Shown: positions 1 through 12,660 of the stretch, piece by piece
Layout: each line of letters opens with the position of its first letter
Position numbering within the stretch: position 1 is the first letter of the stretch
The notes under the pieces: model-generated
What the model saw: the letters and a program-made list of their open reading frames with translations, nothing else
Told to the model about the DNA's origin: nothing
The model's database searches: none
DNA from: Streptomyces sp. CB01881
GTDB taxonomy: Bacteria > Actinomycetota > Actinomycetes > Streptomycetales > Streptomycetaceae
Direction: 5' to 3'
Length of the DNA stretch: 43,663 bases
Assembly (NCBI RefSeq): GCF_002953255.1
Contig: NZ_CP026498.1
Coordinates: forward strand, 5,287,040 to 5,330,702
Program-made: the position numbers and the translations under genes

Positions 1-742
<742 letters not shown>

Positions 743-1567
743 ATGGCTTCAGCTCGAACGACCGGCACAACCGTACGACCCGCGGGCGCACGACCGCACG
801 ACCCGCTGCCCCCGGCAGCGTGGCCCGCGCGGGCGCGCGACTGGGCGGAGATCCAGGAACGCATGTTGGTGCCGCTCTACGAAGCGGTCTACGACCGCCT
901 GGAGGTCGGCCCGGCGACCAGCGTGCTGGGTCTGGGCTGCCGGTCGGGCCTGGCCCTGCTGCTGGCGGCCGGACGGGGTGCCCAGGTCGCCGGACTGGAG
1001 CCGCAGGACGAGCTGCGCGAGCTGGCCCGGGGGCGTCGGCTCCAGGTGGGCGCGAGTGCCCGGACGGCGTCGGCCGTCCCCCGCTCGGCCCATTCGCTGG
1101 TCACGGTTTTCGAGCAACTGCCCGGGGCCGCGGAACCACAGCGCGTGGTGACCGAGGCGGCCCGGCTGACGCTGCGCGGCGGACACGTGGTGCTGGCCGC
1201 CTGGGGCCCGCCGGAGCGCTGCGAGAGCGCGGCCGTGCTGGACGTGGCCCGCCGGATGGCGGGGCGCACCACCGCGCGCGACCCGTTCGGGCTGAGTACG
1301 CCCGGCGCCCTGGAGGACCTCCTGGCACCGGCCGGCCTGCGCCCGGCCGGCAGCGGCCGGGTGGGCTGCCCGTTCGCCTACCCGGACCTCGACAGCGCGG
1401 TGCGCGGGCTGCTCTCCACCGGTCTGTACGACGCGGCGGCGGAGTTCTCGGGGCTGCCGCTGGTGGCGAAGGAACTGGCGGAGGTGCTGCACCCGTACCT
1501 GCGCGCGGACGGCTCGGTCCGGATGGAGAACGTCTTCCGCTACCTGGTCGCCGAACAACCCCGCTGA
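743..1567 (+). CDS. Class I SAM-dependent methyltransferase family protein
   Basis: The product is 274 residues. A Rossmann-type SAM-binding core is visible: VLGLGCRSGLALLLAA is motif I, followed by an acidic-strand region VAGLEPQDELRELA. Later strands include GGHVVLAAWG, and the C-terminal half resembles ubiE/arsM-like methyltransferases (AVRGLLSTGLYDAA). The substrate cannot be told. The ATG at 743 was chosen because GGGAGG lies 5 bases upstream; an in-frame GTG at 683 would add 20 residues with no good ribosome site. The motif I sequence GLGCRSG is slightly unlike the usual GxGxG, so activity should not be assumed. It is convergent with ftsH. Confidence 0.8.
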   Translation: MASARTTGTTVRPAGARPHDPLPPAAWPARARDWAEIQERMLVPLYEAVYDRLEVGPATSVLGLGCRSGLALLLAAGRGAQVAGLEPQDELRELARGRRLQVGASARTASAVPRSAHSLVTVFEQLPGAAEPQRVVTEAARLTLRGGHVVLAAWGPPERCESAAVLDVARRMAGRTTARDPFGLSTPGALEDLLAPAGLRPAGSGRVGCPFAYPDLDSAVRGLLSTGLYDAAAEFSGLPLVAKELAEVLHPYLRADGSVRMENVFRYLVAEQPR

Positions 1568-1668
1568 CCACCCGATCGCCCGACTCCCCGCCACCCGACC
1601 GCCCCGACCGCCCCGACCGCCAGACCGCCCGACCGCCCGCCTGCGGCAAGCGCAGCGACGGCACACCG

Positions 1669-1701
1669 GAGGGGCGCCCGCACCCACCGCGAGCGCCCCT
1701 C
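1669..1701. terminator. Hairpin between convergent methyltransferase and ftsH genes
   Basis: A 9-bp perfect stem, gaggggcgc (1669-1677) with gcgcccctc (1693-1701), has a 15-base loop. It lies about 100 bp after the methyltransferase stop and before the ftsH stop on the other strand. There is no U tract. Confidence 0.45.
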
Positions 1702-1720
1702 ACCAGCCCGCCCCCGACGG

Positions 1721-1775
1721 ACCCACCCCGACGGACAACCCGTCCCGATGGACACCCACCCCGACGGACAACCCG
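1721..1775. repeat. Identical 22-bp direct repeat
   Basis: The 22 bases beginning acccaccccgacgg at 1721-1742 recur exactly at 1754-1775 (33-bp period). The preceding stretch, about 1590-1640, is a run of cgaccgcc-like words. The whole convergent gap 1568-1822 holds no gene I can support. Confidence 0.8.
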
Positions 1776-1822
1776 CCCCCGGACAGCCCTCACGCACCAA
1801 CACCCCCGTCCGTGCAGGCGCC

Positions 1823-3742
<1,920 letters not shown>

Positions 3743-3868
3743 CTGTCGGACAATACGGATATCTGCTCGGGTGATCCATCCGCAACGCCGCCCCCCGGAC
3801 CCCCGGCCCCAGGCCCCCGGCCCCCGAACCCCGGCCCCCGGGCCGCCGGAAGCACCCTCCCCCGACGG

Positions 3869-4414
3869 CTACGCCGCCGCGGAGCCCGGCCACTCCTCGG
3901 CGGTCAGCGCGAACCGCTCGTGGTCCCGCCATTCGCCCTGCAGGAACAGCATCCGGGGCGTGAACCCCTCGTGCCGGAAGCCCAGCCGCTTGGCCAGCCC
4001 GATCGAACGCCCGTTGTCCGGCTGCACGTTGATCTCCAGCCGGTGCAGTCCGAGCCCGCCGGCCGCCTGCGGGGCGAAGCAGCTGTCCAGCACCAGCCGC
4101 ATGCCCTCGGTCATCCGGCCGGTGCCGGCGAACGGCAGGTACGCGTCGTAGCCGAGCGCCGCGTTGCAGAACCGCCCCATCACGATGTTGGCCACGTTGA
4201 CCTTGCCGACCAGCCCGCCGGTCTCCCGGTCGAAGATCAGGAAGGTCCGCAGCCCGGCGCCCTGCCGCTCCATGAGGTCCGGCAGGCCGTCCGGCTCCAC
4301 CGGGTTCCACCGTCGGATGTGCTCGGCGGACCGTCGGACCGCCTCGGCGTACGCAACCACGTCCTCGGCCCGCGGGGCCCTGATCGTCACTCTCACCCCC
4401 TCATCATCGGACAT
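3869..4414 (-). CDS. GNAT family (RimJ/RimL-like) N-acetyltransferase
   Basis: The product transfers acetyl from acetyl-CoA, probably to a protein N-terminal amine or a small molecule. From the ATG at 4414 it has 181 residues. Features typical of the RimJ/RimL branch are VTIRAPRAEDVVAYAEAVRR, FLIFDRETGGLVGKVNVANI, GLHRLEINVQPDN and SIGLAKRLGFRHEG, the last being the acetyl-CoA binding motif B region. The start is uncertain: GTG at 4390 has GAGGGG about 6 bases upstream and would begin at VTIRAPRAED, and the frame stays open further upstream. It lies upstream of ftsH in the same direction and may be cotranscribed. Substrate unknown. Confidence 0.85.
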   Translation of the reverse strand: MSDDEGVRVTIRAPRAEDVVAYAEAVRRSAEHIRRWNPVEPDGLPDLMERQGAGLRTFLIFDRETGGLVGKVNVANIVMGRFCNAALGYDAYLPFAGTGRMTEGMRLVLDSCFAPQAAGGLGLHRLEINVQPDNGRSIGLAKRLGFRHEGFTPRMLFLQGEWRDHERFALTAEEWPGSAAA

Positions 4415-4538
4415 GCGGATCATCCGACATGCGAACGGCCGCACCAGACCGGCCAACGCCACCCCGGACGCGTGAAAGGCCTTACCGGACCTGCGGACGG
4501 GCGCACGGGACCGGCGAACGCCTGCCCGGACATGCGAA

Positions 4539-4575
4539 CGGCCCGCCGCCCGGAGGAAAACCGGACGGCGGGCCG
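4539..4575 (-). terminator. Terminator downstream of ffh
   Basis: The arms at 4539-4553 (cggcccgccgcccgg) and 4561-4575 pair over 15 bp with one mismatch. The loop is aggaaaa. It sits about 20 bases after the ffh stop codon. Confidence 0.7.
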
Positions 4576-4595
4576 AGCGAGGCTGCGCAGCGGAC

Positions 4596-6161
4596 CTACA
4601 GCAGGTCCTTGAACTCCTTCGGCAGCTCGAAGTCGGCCGGGCCCTTGCCCGCGCCGATCCCGAACGCGCCGCCCTCGGCCGGGGCCTGGCCGCCGCCCGC
4701 GCCGAGCGCGCGGCGCTCGGCGGCCGCGGCCTCCTCCTGCGCGCGCTTCAGCGGGTTGCCGCTCTTGCGCTTGCCCTTGGCCGCCGGGGCCTTCTTCGCG
4801 GACTTCTTCGAGCCGCCGCCCATGCCCGGGATTCCCGGCATCCCGGGGATGCCCTTGCCGGAGGCCATCGCCGACATCATCTTGCGGGCGTCGAAGAACC
4901 GCTCGACCAGGTTGTTGACCTCGCCGACCTGGACGCCCGAACCCTTCGCGATGCGGGCGCGGCGCGAACCGTTGATGATCTTCGGGTCGGTCCGCTCGGC
5001 CGGGGTCATCGACTTGATGATGGCGCCGACGCGGTCGACGTCCTTGTCGTCGATGTTGTTGATCTGCTCGCGGATCTGGCCCATCCCGGGCAGCATGCCC
5101 AGCAGCTTGGAGATCGAGCCCATCTTCCGGACCTGCTCCAGCTGGGCCAGGAAGTCGTCGAGCGTGAAGTCCTTGCCGCCGCCCTGCAGCTTGGAGGCGA
5201 TCTTCTCGGCCTCGGCCTGCGAGAAGGTCTGCTCGGCCTTCTCGATCAGCGACAGCATGTCGCCCATGCCGAGGATGCGCGAGGCCATCCGGTCCGGGTG
5301 GAAGGCGTCGAAGTCGTCGACCTTCTCACCGTTGGAGGCGAACATGATCTGGCGGCCGGTGACGTGCGCGACCGAGAGCGCGGCACCACCGCGGGCGTCG
5401 CCGTCGAGCTTGGAGAGCACCACGCCGGTGAAGTCGACGCCGTCGAGGAAGGCCTGGGCGGTGGTGACCGCGTCCTGGCCGATCATCGCGTCGACGACGA
5501 ACAGGACCTCGTCCGGGTTGACCACGGCCCGGATGTCGGCGGCCTGCTGCATCAGCTCGGCGTCGATGCCGAGGCGGCCGGCGGTGTCGACGATGACGAC
5601 GTCGTACTGCTTCTGCTTCGCGTACTCGATCGAGTCGCGGGCGACCTGCACCGGGTCGCCGACACCGTTGCCCGGCTGCGGGCCGTAGAAGGCCACGCCC
5701 GCGCGGTCGGCCACGACCTGGAGCTGGTTGACGGCGTTGGGGCGCTGGAGGTCGCAGGCGACCAGCAGCGGGGTGTGCTTCTGCTTCTTCAGCCAGTGGC
5801 CGAGCTTGCCCGCGAGGGTGGTCTTACCGGCACCCTGGAGACCGGCGAGCATGATCACCGTCGGGCCGCTCTTGGCGAACCTCACCCGGCGGGTCTCGCC
5901 ACCGAGGATCGCGATGAGCTCCTCGTTGACGATCTTGATGATCTGCTGCGCCGGGTTCAGCGCGCCGGAGACCTCGGCGCCGAGCGCCCGCTCCTTGACC
6001 TGCTTGATGAAGGCCCGCACGACCGGCAGCGCGACGTCCGCCTCCAGCAGCGCGATGCGGATCTCGCGGGCGGTGGCGTCGATGTCCGCCTCGCTGAGGC
6101 GGCCCTTGCCACGGAGGTTCTTGAACGTCGCTGCGAGGCGATCGGAAAGGGTGTCGAACAC
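4596..6161 (-). CDS. ffh: Signal recognition particle protein Ffh (SRP54)
   Basis: Ffh binds 4.5S/SRP RNA and signal sequences on nascent chains and docks with FtsY at the membrane. It has 521 residues from a GTG start that gives the family-typical VFDTLSDRLAATFKNLRGKG. The NG domain shows G1 GLQGAGKT (107-114), DTAGRLG (192-198) and SKLDG (250-254). The M domain contains SISKLLGMLPGMGQI and a Met/Gly-rich stretch (GIPGMPGIPGMGGG). A charged C-terminal tail of about 60 residues is typical of streptomycetes. AGAGGA lies 11 bases before the GTG. An upstream in-frame ATG at 6185 lacks a ribosome site. Its partner gene ftsY is in this window at 14285-15487. Confidence 0.97.
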   Translation of the reverse strand: MFDTLSDRLAATFKNLRGKGRLSEADIDATAREIRIALLEADVALPVVRAFIKQVKERALGAEVSGALNPAQQIIKIVNEELIAILGGETRRVRFAKSGPTVIMLAGLQGAGKTTLAGKLGHWLKKQKHTPLLVACDLQRPNAVNQLQVVADRAGVAFYGPQPGNGVGDPVQVARDSIEYAKQKQYDVVIVDTAGRLGIDAELMQQAADIRAVVNPDEVLFVVDAMIGQDAVTTAQAFLDGVDFTGVVLSKLDGDARGGAALSVAHVTGRQIMFASNGEKVDDFDAFHPDRMASRILGMGDMLSLIEKAEQTFSQAEAEKIASKLQGGGKDFTLDDFLAQLEQVRKMGSISKLLGMLPGMGQIREQINNIDDKDVDRVGAIIKSMTPAERTDPKIINGSRRARIAKGSGVQVGEVNNLVERFFDARKMMSAMASGKGIPGMPGIPGMGGGSKKSAKKAPAAKGKRKSGNPLKRAQEEAAAAERRALGAGGGQAPAEGGAFGIGAGKGPADFELPKEFKDLL

Positions 6162-6262
6162 GTCGTCGCGGGTCCTCTGCGGCATCGGTATCGGTACGGT
6201 CGTCGTCCCCAAGGGTATCCGGCCGCCCTGGGAACGGTCTCCACCCCCGGGACGACCGGCCC

Positions 6263-6339
6263 CGGAGCGTTCCCCGGAGCACGCCGGGAGCACCGCCGAG
6301 CACGCCCGGAACACCGCCGAGCACGCCCGGAGCGTTCCC
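6263..6339. repeat. Intergenic repeats between ffh and glnD
   Basis: The 20-mer caccgccgagcacgcccgga occurs at 6291-6310 and again at 6312-6331 (21-bp period). The word cggagcgttccc flanks the array at 6263-6274 and 6328-6339. The gap 6162-6388 has no supported gene. Confidence 0.7.
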
Positions 6340-6358
6340 GGACCACCCCCCGCCCCGA

Positions 6359-6380
6359 CCCCGGGAGGCCGCTCCCGGGG
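6359..6380 (-). terminator. Terminator downstream of glnD
   Basis: The perfect 9-bp stem ccccgggag / ctcccgggg has a 4-base loop. It begins 8 bases after the glnD stop and would end the amtB-glnK-glnD unit. Confidence 0.65.
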
Positions 6381-6388
6381 CGCGGGGT

Positions 6389-8950
6389 TCAGCCCAGCGC
6401 CGCCCGGACCGCCGCCGCGACCTCTCCGGCCCGCTGGGCGGTGAGCGGCCGGCCCGCGTCGTCGGTCAGGTAGAAGGAGTCGACGGCGTCGGCGCCGAGC
6501 GTGGAGACGTGCGCGGTCCGGACCCGGACGCCGGCGCCGTCCAGCGCCCGCCCGATCCGGTGCAGCAGGCCGGGCGCGTCGTGGGCGCGCACCTCCAGCA
6601 CGGTCGCGGTGGCCGAGGCCACCGCGGGGGCCACCGCGACCAGCGGCGGCGGGGTCGGGATGCCGCGCCGGCGCGGGGCGGCCGCGTCGCGCTCGGCGAG
6701 CCGGCGCGAGACGTCCAGCGAACCGTCGAGCGCCCTGCGCAGGTCGGCCCGGAGCCGGGCCGCCTCCGGCAGCTCCCCGAACTCGGCCGCCACCGTCCAG
6801 GAGAGCAGCAGCACCGGGCCGGCACCGATCGGGTCCAGCTCGCGCAGGCCCGCCGAGCGGACGGTCAGCCGGTGCAGGGCCAGCACCCCGGCGACGGTGC
6901 CGAGCAACCCCGGCTGATCCGGGACGGCGAGGGTCAGCCGCACGCCCATCGGCTCGGTGCCGGGACCCCCTCCACCCGGCCGGCCCGGCCCCGCGGCCAG
7001 GCCCGCCTCACCCGTCAGGCCCGACTCACCCGTCAGAGCCGGCTCACCCCTCAGGCCCGCCTCCCCGGCCTGGGCCGCCACCTCGGCCTGTGCCAGCAGC
7101 GAGAGCGCCGGACCGCACGTCCGGGCCGCCTCCACCGCGAGCCGCTCCTGCTCCGCGGTCGGCGCGGCCTCCCCGGGATGGGGGTACCCCCGGCCGAAGG
7201 CCCGGGGAGGGTACGCGCCGGCCAGCTGGGCGGCGGCCCTGGCGGCCAGGCCGTCCACCAGCGAGGCCCGCCAGCGGCTCCAGGCGGCCGGGCCGGTCGC
7301 GGTCGCATCGGCCTCGGTCAGCGCGTGCAGCAGCTCCAGCTGCGGCAGGGTCGCGACCACCTTGGTGATCGCCTCCACGGTCGCGGGATCGTCCGGGTCC
7401 CGCCGGGTCGCGGTGTCCACCAGGGTCAGGTGGTGGCGGACCAGCATCGCCAGGGTCTCGACCGACTCCCGGTCGAAGCCCATCCGGACCGCCACGTCAC
7501 GGACGATCACCTCGCCCGCCTCGCTGTGGTCGCCGGGCCAGCCCTTGCCGATGTCGTGCAGCAGCGCGGCCACCAGCAGCAGGTCCGGCCGGGCCACCCG
7601 GCGGGTCATCGCGGCGGCCCGCACCGCCGTCTCGACCAGGTGCCGGTCGACCGTCCAGCGGTGCACGGCGTTGCGCTGCGGGCGGCAGCGGACCCGCTCC
7701 CAGTCGGGCAGCAGCCGGGTGATCAGCCCCTCCGCCTCCAGTGCCTCCCACACCGGCAGACAGGCCTCGCCCGCGCCGAGCAGCGTGACCAGCTGCTCGC
7801 GGGCCTCGTCCGGCCAGGGCACCGGCAGCGGCCGGCACTCGGAGGCCAGCCGGCGCACCGTCGAGTAGGAGATGGTCAGGCCGTTCTGCGCGGCGGCGGC
7901 CGCGGCGCGCAGCGGCAGCACCGGGTCGGCGGCCGGGCGCGCTCCCTGGGCGAGCACCGCCTCGCCGTCCTGCTCGACCACGCCCTCGGCCAGCGGACGG
8001 CGCTCGACGGCGCCACGGGCCACCGCGCCCGCTCCGCGCCCGGCACCGGTGAACGGGAAGGAGAGCCGGGAGGTGCGCCGCCCCCGGCCCGCGCGGGCGG
8101 CCAGCACCCGGTCCACCGCCCGCCAGGTGACGTCGCTCGCGTAGGCGATGGTGCGGGCGGCCTCGTAGACCTGGCGCAGCAGGGTGTCGGCGTCCAGCAC
8201 ACCGAGCCGCTCGGCGACCTGGTCCTGGTCCTGGAGGCTGAGCCGCTCGGTGGCCCGGCCGGTGGCCAGGTGCAGGGCGTCCCGGACGTCGGCCAGGCGC
8301 ATCGCGGCGGCGTCCAGGCCGTCCCGCGGGGCGTCCGCCAGCCAGGTGGCGGCGATCGCGTTGAGCGCGACGACGTCCCGCAGGCCGCCGCGGGCCTCCT
8401 TGAGGTCCGGCTCCAGCAGGAAGGAGAGCTCGCCGTGCCGTTCGGCCCGCTCCCGGCCGAGTTCGCGCAGCTCGGGCAGGCGTGCGGGGGCGGCGGCGCG
8501 CCAGTCGGCGAGGACGGCGGAGCGCAGCGAGGCGGTGAGCGCCGGGTCTCCGGCGACGTGGCGGGCGTCCAGCAGGCCGAGCTGCGCCTTGAGGTCGGCG
8601 GCCGCCACCGCGCGGGCCTCGGCGGGGGTGCGCACCGAGTGGTCGAGTGCGGTGCCGGTGTCCCAGACCGGGTACCAGATCCGTTCGGGCAGCGCGGGGT
8701 CGAGCGGGCCGTCGTGCAGCAGCAGGACGTCGAGGTCGCTGCGCGGGGAGAGTTCGCCGCGCCCGTAGCCGCCGACGGCGACCAGGGCGACGCCGACCGG
8801 GGCTCCGGCCGCCGTGAGCAGGCCGGCCAGCCAGTCGTCGGTGAGCGCGGCCAGCGCGGCGCGGCGGGCGCTGCCGGCGGGGCCGGGCTCGTCCAGCAGC
8901 CGGGCACGGGCGGCGCCGTAGTCGCAGGGGTCGTCGGTTTCGGTGGCCAT
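6389..8950 (-). CDS. glnD: GlnD, PII nucleotidyltransferase / nucleotidyl-removing enzyme
   Basis: GlnD modifies and demodifies the PII protein GlnK; in Streptomyces coelicolor the homologue adenylylates Tyr51 of GlnK. The protein has 853 residues. The nucleotidyltransferase motif GGYGRGELSPRSDLDVLLL (60-78) carries the DxD metal ligands. GlnD-type helices follow, and an HD domain shows the LLHDIGKG core. Two ACT domains at the C-terminus (LAVPDQPGLLGTVAGVLALH and VRAHDAPGLLHRIGRALDGA) sense glutamine. The linker between the HD and first ACT domain carries tandem TGESGL-type repeats. The ATG at 8950 has GGGGA 8 bases upstream. It follows glnK by 119 bp on the same strand. Confidence 0.96.
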   Translation of the reverse strand: MATETDDPCDYGAARARLLDEPGPAGSARRAALAALTDDWLAGLLTAAGAPVGVALVAVGGYGRGELSPRSDLDVLLLHDGPLDPALPERIWYPVWDTGTALDHSVRTPAEARAVAAADLKAQLGLLDARHVAGDPALTASLRSAVLADWRAAAPARLPELRELGRERAERHGELSFLLEPDLKEARGGLRDVVALNAIAATWLADAPRDGLDAAAMRLADVRDALHLATGRATERLSLQDQDQVAERLGVLDADTLLRQVYEAARTIAYASDVTWRAVDRVLAARAGRGRRTSRLSFPFTGAGRGAGAVARGAVERRPLAEGVVEQDGEAVLAQGARPAADPVLPLRAAAAAAQNGLTISYSTVRRLASECRPLPVPWPDEAREQLVTLLGAGEACLPVWEALEAEGLITRLLPDWERVRCRPQRNAVHRWTVDRHLVETAVRAAAMTRRVARPDLLLVAALLHDIGKGWPGDHSEAGEVIVRDVAVRMGFDRESVETLAMLVRHHLTLVDTATRRDPDDPATVEAITKVVATLPQLELLHALTEADATATGPAAWSRWRASLVDGLAARAAAQLAGAYPPRAFGRGYPHPGEAAPTAEQERLAVEAARTCGPALSLLAQAEVAAQAGEAGLRGEPALTGESGLTGEAGLAAGPGRPGGGGPGTEPMGVRLTLAVPDQPGLLGTVAGVLALHRLTVRSAGLRELDPIGAGPVLLLSWTVAAEFGELPEAARLRADLRRALDGSLDVSRRLAERDAAAPRRRGIPTPPPLVAVAPAVASATATVLEVRAHDAPGLLHRIGRALDGAGVRVRTAHVSTLGADAVDSFYLTDDAGRPLTAQRAGEVAAAVRAALG
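7005..7076. repeat. 18-bp tandem repeats inside glnD
   Basis: Units at 7005-7022, 7023-7040 and 7041-7058 (ctcacccgtcagg core), plus a diverged fourth at 7059-7076, encode a Gly/Glu/Leu-rich linker of TGEAGL-like hexapeptides. The period is a multiple of three, so the frame is kept. Confidence 0.85.
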
Positions 8951-9069
8951 GCGAAGTCCCCGTCCGTCGTGCGGTTGAACCAACGGCGCCGATACGCCGT
9001 CGGCGGACCCGCGACCGGGGGCCGGCCGCAGGTCCGCCTGCGTGATCAAGCTGAATGCTAGAGCGTGTC

Positions 9070-10824
<1,755 letters not shown>

Positions 10825-10932
10825 TCATGAATGGAAGCCGCTCCACACCCGGGTTACCTGTCCCGTGCCACCCGGGGTGTCGGCGATGAGAAGGAGAGTG
10901 CCGAAGGCTGGTTTCGGCCGATGCGGCCCGTT

Positions 10933-10979
10933 GTTTCGCGACCGTGACGACGGCGACGGTGGGGTTACGCCTGCGTGAA
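10933..10979 (-). promoter_or_regulatory. Putative GlnR operator of amtB-glnK-glnD (two boxes)
   Basis: On the minus strand, 10948-10933 reads GTCAC-n6-GAAAC, a full match to the GTnAC-n6-GnAAC pattern described for actinobacterial GlnR. A second, imperfect site, TTCAC-n6-GTAAC, lies at 10979-10964. Their spacing is 31 bp, about three helical turns. GlnR activation of amtB-glnK-glnD is established for S. coelicolor; binding here is inferred from the match and position. Confidence 0.75.
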
Positions 10980-11010
10980 CCACGGCCGTGCCGCGCCGCC
11001 GGATGGGCTA

Positions 11011-11031
11011 CCGTGCCGCCGCACGGCACGG
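11011..11031 (-). terminator. Hairpin downstream of nsdA
   Basis: An 8-bp perfect stem, ccgtgccg / cggcacgg, has the loop ccgca. It separates the nsdA 3' repeats from the GlnR boxes of amtB. Confidence 0.5.
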
Positions 11032-11080
11032 GGAGTGCGGCAACGGCCACCGACCGTGGCGGCGGCGGCCGTCACGGTCG

Positions 11081-11160
11081 GCGGGGTTCGCGGTGGGCGG
11101 GGTTCGCGGTGGGCGGGTTCGCGGTGGGCGGGTTCGCGCGCGGCGGGGTTCACGGGCGGC
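11081..11160. repeat. Tandem 15-16-bp GC-rich repeats downstream of nsdA
   Basis: Two identical 16-mers gcggggttcgcggtgg (11081-11096, 11097-11112) are followed by 15-base variants at 11113 and 11128 and a diverged copy from 11143. A separate 18-bp tandem pair, 11171-11188 and 11189-11206 (cggaccNcgcggacggg), abuts the nsdA stop. Confidence 0.85.
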
Positions 11161-11205
11161 GGGCGCGGGCCGGACCGCGCGGACGGGCCGGACCACGCGG
11201 ACGGG

Positions 11206-12660
11206 TCAGACCACCGAGACGTACTCCGGGATGTCCTGGACCACCCGCTCCTGGAGCCGGCTCACCGCGTCCACGCCCCTGAACCGGACGGAGGCGGCCT
11301 CCGTGGTCTTGCGCACCCGCGAGTTGAGCCGCTCCGAACGCACCTTGCCGGCGATCTCCACCGCCTGCTCGGCGTACTCCACGGCCTGCTCCGGCTCCTT
11401 CTGCAGCAGGTGGACGCTGGCCATGCCGATCAGGTTGAAGGCGTAGGAGCGGACGTGGTCGCCGTCCTGGCGGAAGAGGTCGACCGCGCGCTCCATCACC
11501 GGGGCGGACATCGAGGCGTACAGCTCGGCGTTGTCGGAGTGGTAGGCGAGGTCGCGGAAGGAGTGCGCGTTCTCCGCGTTCAGCTCGGCCGGTGAGAAGA
11601 ACTTCAGCCAGTCCGGGTCGCCGTCGCCCTCGCGGATGTCGGTGAAGGTGTCCTCGGCCAGCCGGACCGCGCGGGCACAGCGGTTCACCTCGCCGATGGT
11701 GGCGTACGCGCGGGCCTCCATCGCGTACAGCAGGGACTGCTGGCGCGGGGTGGCGGTGTCGCGGCTGCCGTACTGGGCCAGGTGGATCAGCTCCAGGGCG
11801 TCCTCGCCGCGGTTGAGGTGGATCATCTGGCGGCTCATGTCGGTGAGGATCAGCGCGCCGAACGGGCGGTCGCCGGCCTCCTTGGCCGCGTGCAGCGCCA
11901 GCACGTAGTACTTCTGCGCGCTCGGGTGCATGCCGACGTCGTACGACATCCAGCCGGCCAGGTGGGCCAGCTCGGCGGTGAGCCGGAACAGCCGCCGGGT
12001 GGTCTGCTCGGGGTACGTCTCCTGGAGCAGGTCGGTGACCTCGTGCAGCTGGCCGACGACGGCCTTGCGGCGCAGCCCGCCGCCGTTCTGGGCGTCCCAC
12101 TGGCGGAACATGACGGTCGTCTGCTCCAGCAGTTCCAGCTCGGGCTCGGAGAGCCGGCCGGTGAACGGCTCGCCGCCGTTGGCCGCGGTGAGGATGGGGG
12201 TGGGAATGCCGGTCGGACCGGGGGCCAGCCAGCGCTGCATCGGCTCGATGAGCGCGGCGCCGGCCGTCAGGGCGAGCGAGGTGCCGAGGAAGCCGCGCCG
12301 GTTGAGCATCAGGTCGCTGCGCGAGTAGTCGCTGATCAGCTGGACGGTCTGCGGCGCGCTCCACGGCAGGTCGACGCCGCCGCCCACGGTGGAGACCGGG
12401 ATGGCGGCCCGGAGCCCGAGGTCCTCGATGGAGACCACGGAGCCGAAGCGCTCGGAGAACAGCTCCGACATGATCTTGGGGATCGGCTCGCGGGGCTGCT
12501 CGCCGTCGAGCCAGCGGCGCACCCGCGAGGTGTCGGTGGAGACGTGGTGGGCGCCGATCTGGCGGGCCCGGCGGTTGACCTGGCGCGCCAGTTCGCCCTT
12601 GGACCAACCGCTACGGGTGAACCACGTGGTCAGCTTCTCATTGGGTTGCTTCTCTGCCAT
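11206..12660 (-). CDS. nsdA: NsdA-like negative regulator of sporulation and antibiotic production
   Basis: The homologue SCO5582 (NsdA) represses aerial development and antibiotic synthesis in S. coelicolor. This protein has 484 residues. The N-terminus (NEKLTTWFTRSGWSKGELA, then DTSRVRRWLDGEQPREPIPK) looks like a DNA-binding helix-turn-helix of the type used by Streptomyces TPR regulators. RRGFLGTSLALTAGAAL at 121-137 resembles a Tat signal but is internal. The C-terminal 320 residues are helical TPR-like repeats (for example EQAVEYAEQAVEIAGKV). The position next to amtB and before a divergent prim-pol gene matches S. coelicolor. The ATG at 12660 was chosen by homology to the family N-terminus; the frame stays open to 13089. 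Confidence 0.9.
   Translation of the reverse strand: MAEKQPNEKLTTWFTRSGWSKGELARQVNRRARQIGAHHVSTDTSRVRRWLDGEQPREPIPKIMSELFSERFGSVVSIEDLGLRAAIPVSTVGGGVDLPWSAPQTVQLISDYSRSDLMLNRRGFLGTSLALTAGAALIEPMQRWLAPGPTGIPTPILTAANGGEPFTGRLSEPELELLEQTTVMFRQWDAQNGGGLRRKAVVGQLHEVTDLLQETYPEQTTRRLFRLTAELAHLAGWMSYDVGMHPSAQKYYVLALHAAKEAGDRPFGALILTDMSRQMIHLNRGEDALELIHLAQYGSRDTATPRQQSLLYAMEARAYATIGEVNRCARAVRLAEDTFTDIREGDGDPDWLKFFSPAELNAENAHSFRDLAYHSDNAELYASMSAPVMERAVDLFRQDGDHVRSYAFNLIGMASVHLLQKEPEQAVEYAEQAVEIAGKVRSERLNSRVRKTTEAASVRFRGVDAVSRLQERVVQDIPEYVSVV

Noticed and set aside
10965..11153. Small proline/arginine-rich ORF over the tandem repeats upstream of amtB
   Set aside because: The peptide repeats (REPAHREPAH) simply reflect the DNA repeats; no ribosome site or homology.
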